A stretch of 11,977 nt of DNA from Candidatus Zhuqueibacterota bacterium 4484_87 (GTDB taxonomy: Bacteria; Zhuqueibacterota; Zhuqueibacteria; Thermofontimicrobiales; Thermofontimicrobiaceae). The DNA lies in the NCBI GenBank assembly GCA_002085355.1, contig NATN01000241.1:1-11977 (forward strand). The letters run 5' to 3'. The position numbers were made by a program, and so were the translations under genes. Under the pieces are notes generated by a model. The model searched no databases, was not told the DNA's origin, and saw only the letters and a list, made by a program, of their open reading frames with translations. Positions 1 to 5,833 of this stretch are shown one piece after another. Position 1 is the first letter of the stretch. Each line of letters begins with the position of its first letter.

Positions 1-461
1 GGGATATAGAAAAGAAAATTGTGTAATCTGGCCCCAAATTCCCAAATCTCGTTCCCATACCAGGCGATCTCCCGCAACTTTTCCAGATAGCCCCGATATT
101 CCTTTTCAGACACTTGCCGTCGATAGAATAAGAAACTCAGCATCATCAAGCTGTTGAAATAATCCATTTCCTTTTCCAAGGCTGCACGTAGAATTTTTCT
201 GTCTTCGGAAATGATGGGTAAATTCAATTGAAACGCGCATGAGACTAACTTTTCATCCGTCGTTCCGGTCAATTCTTCCGAAGGAGCTATCTGAATTTTT
301 ACGTTTCTGGAATTGATTTCTTGCAGCACTTCGGGAATAGTCATCAGGGTAACATTTTGTGCGAGCAAAGGAAGAAATCCGGCTTTGTCCATATAAATCA
401 CTGACGAGGCATCGATGACGGCTTTTTTCAGGTGGTCGAATTGTCGGAGAATTTTTTCCAT
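1..461 (-). CDS. PIN-domain-like ribonuclease protein (C-terminus beyond left edge)
   Basis: This frame is open from an ATG at 461 to the left edge, giving 153 residues without a stop, so the C-terminus is missing. The N-terminus reads AVIDASSVIYMDKAGFLP, a PIN-type first strand with the metal-binding Asp at residue 17. The other expected acidic residues are present: Glu44/Glu48 in TIPEVLQEI, Asp70 in GTTDEKLV and Asp87 in IISEDRKIL. PIN proteins are Mg2+/Mn2+-dependent single-strand RNA endonucleases, often toxins. After the core comes a helical, charged segment (YRRQVSEKEYRGYLEKLREI). The start is supported by a sigma70-like promoter at 518-545, leaving a leader of about 50 nt, although the Shine-Dalgarno match (GAGACG) is weak. 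No antitoxin-sized gene lies just upstream, so a toxin role is not supported by context. The family call is fairly firm; RNA target and function are unknown. Confidence 0.75.
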   Translation of the reverse strand, partial: MEKILRQFDHLKKAVIDASSVIYMDKAGFLPLLAQNVTLMTIPEVLQEINSRNVKIQIAPSEELTGTTDEKLVSCAFQLNLPIISEDRKILRAALEKEMDYFNSLMMLSFLFYRRQVSEKEYRGYLEKLREIAWYGNEIWEFGARLHNFLFYI

Positions 462-517
462 CGGCGTCTCAAATTGTTAGCTTCCCAATATTCCCGCTCG
501 CTTGTCGCTATGTTTCA

Positions 518-545
518 ATTAAACAAAATTATTCAAGAGAGTCAA
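518..545 (-). promoter_or_regulatory. Sigma70-like promoter of the PIN-domain gene
   Basis: Read on the minus strand, TTGACT (540-545; 5/6 to the -35 consensus) and TTTAAT (518-523; 5/6 to the -10 consensus) are separated by 16 nt. Transcription would start near 511, giving a leader of about 50 nt before the ATG at 461. The DNA is AT-rich, so chance matches are possible, but the spacing and placement fit the gene. Confidence 0.5.
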
Positions 546-582
546 GCAAAAAATATGACTTTTCCAAAACAGCCCAATAGAC

Positions 583-611
583 TTGATTTTGCCGTTCAAT
601 TTATTTATATT
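583..611 (+). promoter_or_regulatory. Upstream sigma70-like promoter in repeat copy A
   Basis: TTGATT (583-588) and TATATT (606-611) are separated by 17 nt. The -10 element lies inside the 40-bp module repeated at 1013-1052. Transcription would begin near 618 and run toward the cytochrome gene about 440 bp away. It could be a distal second promoter or a relic of a duplication. Confidence 0.4.
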
Positions 612-641
612 GACTCCGGCAATTATCTAAAGGAAATTCTT
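602..641 (+). repeat. 40-bp direct repeat, copy A (promoter -10 plus RBS module)
   Basis: This block matches 1013-1052 at 35 of 40 positions without gaps. The first 11 bases (TATTTATATTG) and the last 13 (TAAAGGAAATTCTT less its first base) are the best conserved, so the -10 element and the Shine-Dalgarno sequence are preserved while the middle has drifted. Weak similarity continues downstream: both copies reach an AAAATAGC string just after the start-codon position. Confidence 0.75.
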
Positions 642-913
642 GTCTAAACAAAAAATAGCGAAAATTAATATCAAATTATTCTCATATCGCGTTTTTTATT
701 CAGACTTCTCCTGATATTTTTTTGCTTCTCCAATAATTGGCAAAATAATTTTAGAACTATGAAATTAAAAAAAGACGTTGGTCATCTGTGAATGTAATTT
801 CTTTTGGGTGGGTGATTCTCAAAGTTATCTTTTCACTTATCATTTTTCACATGATAATTGTGCGGGAAATCTGTTTTCAGGTTCAATCATTTTGCCCAAA
901 AATAAATAAGAAT

Positions 914-949
914 CTTTGTGCCCTTCGTGCACACTTGGTGAGCTTCGTG
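914..949 (+). repeat. Four-unit degenerate CTTCGTG-type repeat
   Basis: The units are CTTTGTG (914-920), CTTCGTG (923-929), CTTGGTG (934-940) and CTTCGTG (943-949), with start-to-start spacings of 9, 11 and 9 nt, close to one helical turn. The block is GC-richer than the surrounding AT-rich spacer and is not part of a plausible gene. From memory, phrases of this type recur between genes in many environmental bacterial genomes; I cannot check copy number here. Confidence 0.6.
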
Positions 950-993
950 GTTAATTTTTGCTACTTTTTATTTTTGACGCAAAACATGTTTTT

Positions 994-1022
994 TTGCAAA
1001 AGTTTAGTTAGCTATTTATATT
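994..1022 (+). promoter_or_regulatory. Sigma70-like promoter of the multiheme lipoprotein gene
   Basis: TTGCAA (994-999) and TATATT (1017-1022) are separated by 17 nt, the same hexamer pair and spacing as the promoter at 7861-7889. Transcription would begin near 1029, leaving a short leader of about 27 nt that carries the Shine-Dalgarno sequence AAAGGAA at 1040-1046. Confidence 0.5.
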
Positions 1023-1052
1023 GCCTTTGACAATTATTTAAAGGAAATTCTT
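1013..1052 (+). repeat. 40-bp direct repeat, copy B (promoter -10 plus RBS module)
   Basis: This is the second copy of the 602-641 block, at 35/40 identity. Here the module is functional-looking: it joins the -10 element of the promoter to AAAGGAA, which sits 9 nt before the GTG start at 1056. The two copies are 411 bp apart in the same orientation. Confidence 0.75.
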
Positions 1053-1055
1053 ATT

Positions 1056-1418
1056 GTGAGAGTGAAATTGAAAATAGCTATTTTGACATTTCTCGCATCC
1101 TTGCTTTTTTGCATTGCGGGATGTTATGACAAAATATCGGATCCGTCAGCACCGGAGGAAAACACCGAACTCACATCTTCCCATCCCGGCTGGCAAAAGC
1201 CAAATTGCTGGGAATGCCATCAGCCGGAAAAAGTTCATCCGGACAGCAATTTTACCATTGAAAAAAATCCGCCATACACCTGTGTCGCCTGCCACGGTAA
1301 TAACGGCGCGCCCAAAGGCCATCGCCAATTTCCACCGTGCGGAGACTGCCATCTGCAAAAGCACAGTGACATGGGATTCCCGGATCCCGTCTCATGTCAG
1401 ACGTGTCATAAAAATTAA
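1056..1418 (+). CDS. Tetraheme c-type cytochrome lipoprotein
   Basis: The 120-residue product has a hydrophobic signal peptide ending in a lipobox (CIAGC, lipidated Cys23), so it should be an exported lipoprotein. The mature part of about 97 residues contains four CxxCH covalent haem sites: CWECH (51-55), CVACH (76-80), CGDCH (95-99) and CQTCH (114-118). Spare histidines (43, 61, 89, 103) could supply sixth ligands. Small multiheme lipoproteins pass electrons across the envelope. The spacing does not let me assign it to cytochrome c3 or c7. The GTG start is chosen because AAAGGAA lies 9 nt upstream and it gives a complete signal peptide. The gene stands alone, convergent with the dctP operon. 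No quinol oxidase or other redox partner lies nearby, so its partner is unknown. Confidence 0.88.
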   Translation: MRVKLKIAILTFLASLLFCIAGCYDKISDPSAPEENTELTSSHPGWQKPNCWECHQPEKVHPDSNFTIEKNPPYTCVACHGNNGAPKGHRQFPPCGDCHLQKHSDMGFPDPVSCQTCHKN

Positions 1419-1620
1419 TCCAGTCAGATGATAACGTGATGTTGTTGCAAAAAGAGGCGATCGCACCAGTGCAAACTGTTTTCCAATGAAGCCCCATGCG
1501 CAGAAGCCGCTGAAAGACTAAAAATGTGACAATTGAAAGAAGCAGGCAGTTACGGCAAGCTCAGTCGTTTTTCTTTTTCCACTCAAATTTGTTTAATTTT
1601 GACTTACAGTTAGCAGGTGA

Positions 1621-1655
1621 CGCAGCAGGAAATTTGCTATTGAACTCCCGCTGCG
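1621..1655 (-). terminator. Hairpin between convergent genes, candidate end of the dctP transcript
   Basis: CGCAGCAGGA (1621-1630) and TCCCGCTGCG (1646-1655) form a 10-bp stem with a 15-nt loop. In the minus-strand RNA every position pairs if one G-U is allowed; in the plus-strand RNA one pair becomes an A-C mismatch. It begins about 19 nt after the dctP stop codon. There is no U-tract after it, so it is not a classical intrinsic terminator and might instead be a 3'-end stabilising stem. Confidence 0.35.
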
Positions 1656-1673
1656 AACCAAAGAATCTCCGAT

Positions 1674-2675
1674 TTATTTCGCGCTGCGAAACGCTTCCAA
1701 CGCCTTTTCCACCTCCTCCACCAATTCGATGGAGTAAAGTTTTGGCGCCATCAGACGGCGTGCGCGTTTTCCTGCCTTGTAAAATTGTTTCACTTCTGCT
1801 TCACCCGGCGCAGGAACCATTTTAACACCCTGCTTTTTCAAGGCTTCGATGGACTTTTTGTTTTCCTCGCGGCTCAGCGTCATCAATTTGGTAAAATATT
1901 CCTTCGATTTTTCCAGCAGAACTTTCCGGTAGTTTTCAGGCAGCTTGTTGAATTGACGTTTGGAAATCAATACTGCGCCTGCGGCGTCAGCGAGAGAAAT
2001 TTCCATCATGTATTTGACTTTAGTGAACCACTGCAACGCAATCATTGCCAGCGGCGAAGTGTAAACCGCATTCACCATGCCCGTCTGCAGAGCGGTCATG
2101 ACATCAATCACGGAAAGCGGAATTGGATTTATTCCCAATGCTTTAAAAGTTGCCTCGGCGACCGGATCGCCTTCCCACATCCACATTTTCACTTTTTCCA
2201 TGTCTTTCAAATGCCGAACCGGCGTATTGGAGAAAACGTAAACAAATCCGACATCTGCCCAGCCGAGGAGAATGAAACCGTTCTTTTCAAACTTTTTGGC
2301 AAAATTATCAAAAAATTTCTCGTGAATGAAATCGACTTCGTCATAATTGCGAAACAGAAACGGCGAATCAAAAATTCTCACTTCCGGCAGAATTTCGCCC
2401 ATGCCGACGCCGGTGAAACCGGCGCTGTGCAATTGTCCCAGACGAATTTTGCGAAGCACATCTTTTTCGTCACCGGAAACGCCGCCAGGGTAGATGCGAA
2501 AGCCAACTTCGCCGTTGGTGGCGTCGCGAACCGATCTGTCCAGCTCGTACATCACGTTCATCCATGTCGAGCCTTCCGGCGCGAGGCTGGCAAATTTGAT
2601 GATGTATTTTTGGCTGAAGCCCGTTGTCGTCGTTGCAAAGATGATTGCAATTAAAAAAAGAAGAAATCGTTTCAT
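1674..2675 (-). CDS. dctP: TRAP-type substrate-binding protein, DctP/TatP-like
   Basis: The protein has 333 residues, a normal length for the DctP family, with a signal peptide (about residues 1-22) and no lipobox, so it should be a soluble periplasmic protein. Family landmarks are IKFASLAPEGSTW near the N-terminus, IYPGGVSGDEKDVLRKIRLG (61-80) and DVMTALQTGMVNAVYTSP (191-208), which matches the usual tALQtGvVDG segment. The family normally delivers carboxylates to the DctQ/DctM membrane carrier. The canonical ligand-binding Arg of the LKxR segment is not seen: the aligned stretch reads KVKMWMW (161-167). A TAGGA Shine-Dalgarno site precedes the ATG at 2675. It follows tatT after 113 nt and is the last gene of the row. 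No dctQ or dctM follows; the next gene is a convergent cytochrome. Family call is secure, ligand unknown. Confidence 0.9.
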   Translation of the reverse strand: MKRFLLFLIAIIFATTTTGFSQKYIIKFASLAPEGSTWMNVMYELDRSVRDATNGEVGFRIYPGGVSGDEKDVLRKIRLGQLHSAGFTGVGMGEILPEVRIFDSPFLFRNYDEVDFIHEKFFDNFAKKFEKNGFILLGWADVGFVYVFSNTPVRHLKDMEKVKMWMWEGDPVAEATFKALGINPIPLSVIDVMTALQTGMVNAVYTSPLAMIALQWFTKVKYMMEISLADAAGAVLISKRQFNKLPENYRKVLLEKSKEYFTKLMTLSREENKKSIEALKKQGVKMVPAPGEAEVKQFYKAGKRARRLMAPKLYSIELVEEVEKALEAFRSAK

Positions 2676-2750
2676 TATATTTTTCCTACCCCTTGGGTTT
2701 AATCCGCCGAGATTTTGCTTTTTATATTTGACAAAATTGAGATTTTAGAT

Positions 2751-2791
2751 ATCCGCGTAAATCCGTTTAATCAGTGCACATCCGCGTGCTA
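2751..2791 (+). repeat. Four-unit degenerate ATCCGCG-type repeat overlapping the tatT stop codon
   Basis: The units are ATCCGCG (2751-2757), ATCCGTT (2761-2767), ATCAGTG (2770-2776) and ATCCGCG (2780-2786), at spacings of 10, 9 and 10 nt. The tail GTGCTATTTTTG contains, on the other strand, the TAG stop codon of tatT (2789-2791). The architecture resembles the 914-949 repeat: four units at about helical pitch, followed by a T-rich run. It lies between tatT and dctP and so would be transcribed as part of the operon. Confidence 0.6.
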
Positions 2792-3517
2792 TTTTTGCCT
2801 TGATTTGCAAATTTCCAAAAATTTCCCCTGACTCAATTCAAAACAGCGGTCAAAATGAGCCTTGGCTTTTTTCATGTCGCCGCCTAAGATGGGCGGACGA
2901 ACGGCAAGCAGCGTGCCTAAAAAAAGGTGAGCGCCGCCAAAGAAATAGCTGTCGTCCAGTTCAATTACGCGTTCCATCATCGCCTGCACGCGCGGCAGAT
3001 CAGCCAGTGCAATGGGATCGTTCATGCTCAAATTGATAAAATTGCCCCAGTTGTTCGCTGTCCAAAAAAGAGCAGGGACATCTTTTTTGTCAAGTTTTTT
3101 GAGAGATTGTGTGAAAATTTCCAATTCCTGATCCTCTGCCTGGCGGAATGGTTTATTTTTTCTCAAAATTTTCAACCCGTAGTCGCGTCCCCGCAAATAA
3201 AGCTGCTTTGCGCGTTGCGGATTTTCATCTTCGACAAACCCCAGTGCGTACGCGGCGAATCCTTGTGAAGCCATAAACAAATATTTTTCATTTTCCGGGT
3301 CTGATTTAAGAATGCCTTCCAGCAACTTCAAATCCGAAGCAATAGCATGCTCTGCCAGCTCCAAGTCGGTCTCTTCAAAAAGCGCGGTCATGCTGTCTTC
3401 CAGCAAGCCGGACATAGAGCGTACAGCTAATTTCTGTACGCTGCACCCGGAACCCAACAAAAAAATTGCTGCTAATATCAGGACGATTGATTTCGTCGGC
3501 AATTTTTTCATTTTCAT
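2789..3517 (-). CDS. tatT: TRAP transporter-associated lipoprotein TatT, apparently C-terminally truncated
   Basis: The 242-residue product has a short signal peptide with the lipobox LGSGC (Cys25), so it should be a periplasm-facing lipoprotein. The rest is helical with TPR-like character. Family landmarks are ALFWTANNWGNFINL (149-163) and GGAHLFLGTLLAVRPPILGG (194-213). TatT proteins, known from the Treponema pallidum Tp0956/Tp0957 pair, assemble with the periplasmic binding protein of TRAP-TPR systems, here the next gene, dctP. Family resemblance runs to GKFL (231-234), after which only EICKSRQK remains. From memory, relatives continue about 50-60 residues with a tail beginning near AKYYA; that tail is not found downstream in any frame. 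The ATG at 3517 lies 3 nt after the cstA stop, so translation is probably coupled to cstA. Family call is firm; truncation is likely. Confidence 0.85.
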   Translation of the reverse strand: MKMKKLPTKSIVLILAAIFLLGSGCSVQKLAVRSMSGLLEDSMTALFEETDLELAEHAIASDLKLLEGILKSDPENEKYLFMASQGFAAYALGFVEDENPQRAKQLYLRGRDYGLKILRKNKPFRQAEDQELEIFTQSLKKLDKKDVPALFWTANNWGNFINLSMNDPIALADLPRVQAMMERVIELDDSYFFGGAHLFLGTLLAVRPPILGGDMKKAKAHFDRCFELSQGKFLEICKSRQK

Positions 3518-3520
3518 TTT

Positions 3521-5203
3521 TTACGCTTTCTCTTTTGATAGTTTCAAATGCTGATAAGCTTCAATAACCAGCACAATTGCCACAATGAACAACAGCACAG
3601 CGATCAGTGCCAGGAAATAGGTGCTGACGACGCCAAACGATTGCGGCATTGCCTGACCAGAGTAATATTGCATCAAAAGATTAATTTTTTTGTAAATTAA
3701 AACAACCAACGCGCTCAGCGTCACAGCAAACATGAAATACATGGGATAGCGCAGAAAATGGTTTTGCTTTTGTTTTCTCGCCAGCCAGACCGTTCCTGCC
3801 AGCAAGGCCAGCGCTGCCAGCAATTGATTTGCAGCTCCGAAAATAGGCCAGATCGCTGTCCAACTGCCAGATAGCGCGAGAATCCCGCCGGGAAGCACTG
3901 TGAAGAATGTCGCCACAAAACGGTTTGTCAGTACCTTTTGAGCTGCGTTGGGATTTTCCGTCCGGAAAAATTCCTGGAAAGCAAACCGCCCCAGGCGCGT
4001 CGCCGTATCCAGCGAGGTCAACGCAAAGGCAGAGACTGCCAATGCAGCGAAAGTAATTCCCACATGAAGCGGAACACCCAATTTCGCCACAAATCCGCCG
4101 ACTCCGGCGGAAAACACGCTGATGGGTCCCTTTGCTGCAAGATGAGAAACATAATCAGATTTGACAAGGATGATAGCAGTGAGAAGCGCGATGACCGCTA
4201 ACGTGCCTTCGATCAACATCGCGCCGTAGCCTACAGGTTTGGCGTCACGCTCGCTGTTAAGCTGCTTTGCAGTTGTGCCTGAAGCCACCAGTGAATGAAA
4301 ACCGGAAATGGCGCCACACGCAACAGTCACAAATAAAATCGGGAACAAACTCCCCAATTTCGGATCCACAAAAGCGGCGAACGCCGGCATTTGCACGTCC
4401 GGATGCTTGAATAAAAGTCCGACAAACGCGCCGATCAACACCAGATATAATAAAAATGAATTCAAATAATCCCTGGGCTGCAACAAAATCCACACCGGCG
4501 TCACTGAAGCGACAAAAATGTAAGCCAACAGAATCCAAGACCAGATGTACTGAGCCTGCGCTGTATCCGCCGATGGCGCCAGCGGAAATTTTACGCCAAA
4601 CCAAACGCACACCAGCAATAGAATCACACCGATAACAGTGGACACAGCAAGTCCGGCTTTCATGCGATAAACAGAAAAGCCGAACACAATTGCCAGAAAG
4701 ATGAACAAAATTGAAGCGGTCGATACAGCCGGAGTTGCCACAAACGTTTTGGAAACAACAATTGTAAAGGCTGCGATGACCAGCACGAGCGTCGCCCAGG
4801 CGAAAATGAGAAAAAGCTGTTTGCCGCGCTCCCCCATGTAAGCCTCAATCACTTTGCCAACGGATTGGCCTTTGTGCCTGACAGAGGCGACCAGCGAAGT
4901 CATGTCATGAACCGCGCCGAGAAAAATGCTGCCCAGCACGATCCACAAAAATACCGGCACCCAGCCGAAAACCGCGGCAGTAATAGGCCCGATGATCGGC
5001 GCAGCACCGGCAATGGATGCAAAATGATGGCCCAGCAAAACCGGCATCTTCGCAGGCACATAATCGACATTATCTGTCATAGTGTGTGCCGGCGTCTCTC
5101 TCTTTGGATCTATGCCTAATTTTCGGGCGATATATCTTCCGTAAAATAAATACCCCAGAATAAAAGAAACCGAAGCAAAAACAATCAGCACAAACGAATT
5201 CAT
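3521..5203 (-). CDS. cstA: CstA-family carbon starvation / pyruvate-type membrane transporter
   Basis: The 560-residue protein is almost entirely hydrophobic, with many membrane segments. It shows the CstA signatures GHHFASIAGAAPIIGP (58-73), VACGAISGFHSLVASGTT (294-311), TSLDTATRLGRFAFQEF (396-412) and IWPIFGAANQLLAALAL (451-467). Escherichia coli CstA and BtsT are proton-coupled pyruvate carriers; CstA was first linked to peptide use in starvation. This copy is shorter than the roughly 700-residue E. coli protein, as in many other phyla, and none of the core motifs is missing. The start at 5203 has a strong GGAGGG site 6 nt upstream. The gene follows lemA by 36 nt and precedes tatT by 3 nt, so it probably shares a transcript with both. 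Whether the adjacent TRAP-type proteins work with it is unknown. No local LytS/LytTR-type sensor is seen. Confidence 0.93.
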   Translation of the reverse strand: MNSFVLIVFASVSFILGYLFYGRYIARKLGIDPKRETPAHTMTDNVDYVPAKMPVLLGHHFASIAGAAPIIGPITAAVFGWVPVFLWIVLGSIFLGAVHDMTSLVASVRHKGQSVGKVIEAYMGERGKQLFLIFAWATLVLVIAAFTIVVSKTFVATPAVSTASILFIFLAIVFGFSVYRMKAGLAVSTVIGVILLLVCVWFGVKFPLAPSADTAQAQYIWSWILLAYIFVASVTPVWILLQPRDYLNSFLLYLVLIGAFVGLLFKHPDVQMPAFAAFVDPKLGSLFPILFVTVACGAISGFHSLVASGTTAKQLNSERDAKPVGYGAMLIEGTLAVIALLTAIILVKSDYVSHLAAKGPISVFSAGVGGFVAKLGVPLHVGITFAALAVSAFALTSLDTATRLGRFAFQEFFRTENPNAAQKVLTNRFVATFFTVLPGGILALSGSWTAIWPIFGAANQLLAALALLAGTVWLARKQKQNHFLRYPMYFMFAVTLSALVVLIYKKINLLMQYYSGQAMPQSFGVVSTYFLALIAVLLFIVAIVLVIEAYQHLKLSKEKA

Positions 5204-5239
5204 GGCAAGCCCTCCGAGAAAAAGAAAATCAGATTGAAA

Positions 5240-5812
5240 TTATTTGCCGCTGAAGTCCACTTTCGGGGCCTGTTTTGCCTCTGTCGGGGCTTCGAAATAT
5301 GGACGTTTTTCAAATCCAAAAAATCCTGCAATCATATTTGTGGGGAAACGACGGACTTTTTGGTTGTAAATTTTAACTTTTTCATTGTATTTCCGGCGTT
5401 CCACAGCGATGCGATTTTCTGTACCAGCCAATTCATCCTGCAGACGGATGAAATTTTCATTTGCTTTCAATTCAGGATAGCGTTCCACAACGAGCAGCAA
5501 ACGAGACAGTGCACTGGTAAGTTGGTTGTTCGCCTGAATTTTTTCTTCTGGCGTTTTGGCGCCGCCGACACTGGCGCGCGCTTTTGTTACTTCAACAAAG
5601 ACTTCTTTTTCATGAGAAGCATAGCCTTTGACTGTCTCCACTAAATTAGGAATCAAATCGTATCTTCGCTGCAATTGGTTCTCCACCTGAGACCAGGCTG
5701 TATTCACTTCTTCGTCCAGCGTAACTAACTGATTGTACGGTCTGGACAGAAAAAGCGCCAGAACTACGACAACTGCCAGAATAATCAAAATGACTTTAAA
5801 AGCATTACCCAT
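5240..5812 (-). CDS. lemA: LemA family membrane-anchored protein
   Basis: The 190-residue product has a single N-terminal membrane segment (about 5-22) followed by a long helical domain, matching LemA in length and layout. Diagnostic segments are PYNQLVTLDEEVNTAWSQVE (25-44), LQRRYDLIPNLVETVKGYAS (47-66) and RFPTNMIAGFFGFEKRPYFE (155-174). LemA proteins occur widely in bacteria and often sit beside TPM-domain genes; their biochemical role is not settled. Here the TPM gene is upstream in the same direction but a nucleotidyltransferase-fold gene lies between them. A GGAGG/AAAGGA purine-rich site precedes the ATG at 5812. The gene lies 21 nt after its upstream neighbour and 36 nt before cstA, so it is probably in an operon with both. 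Confidence 0.93.
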   Translation of the reverse strand: MGNAFKVILIILAVVVVLALFLSRPYNQLVTLDEEVNTAWSQVENQLQRRYDLIPNLVETVKGYASHEKEVFVEVTKARASVGGAKTPEEKIQANNQLTSALSRLLLVVERYPELKANENFIRLQDELAGTENRIAVERRKYNEKVKIYNQKVRRFPTNMIAGFFGFEKRPYFEAPTEAKQAPKVDFSGK

Positions 5813-5833
5813 TTTTTCCTTTCCTCCAAAAAA

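Larger units (their letters stand above)
462..1055. other. AT-rich intergenic region between divergent genes
   Basis: I see no convincing protein-coding gene in these 594 bp. The region holds the PIN-gene promoter (518-545), two promoter/leader modules facing right (583-641 and 994-1052), and a four-unit CTTCGTG-type repeat (914-949). The open frames here translate to Phe/Ile/Leu-rich low-complexity peptides without family resemblance. One short frame after the first module, TTG at 640 to TGA at 714 (24 codons), is preceded by AAAGGAA. It may be a remnant of the cytochrome gene start. Confidence 0.6.

Noticed and set aside
788..1030. 80-codon frame in the left spacer
   Set aside because: It runs through the CTTCGTG repeat and poly-T DNA, has no Shine-Dalgarno site, overlaps the cytochrome promoter and looks like no known family.
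1457..1464. GCGATCGC palindrome, similar to the cyanobacterial HIP1 octamer
   Set aside because: I noticed only this copy, and the gene content does not suggest a cyanobacterium; one copy is expected by chance.
1785..2654. Long plus-strand open frame (289 codons) opposite dctP
   Set aside because: It is antisense to a gene with clear DctP homology and translates to a His/Phe/Asn-rich sequence without family motifs; it arises from the codon bias of the real gene.
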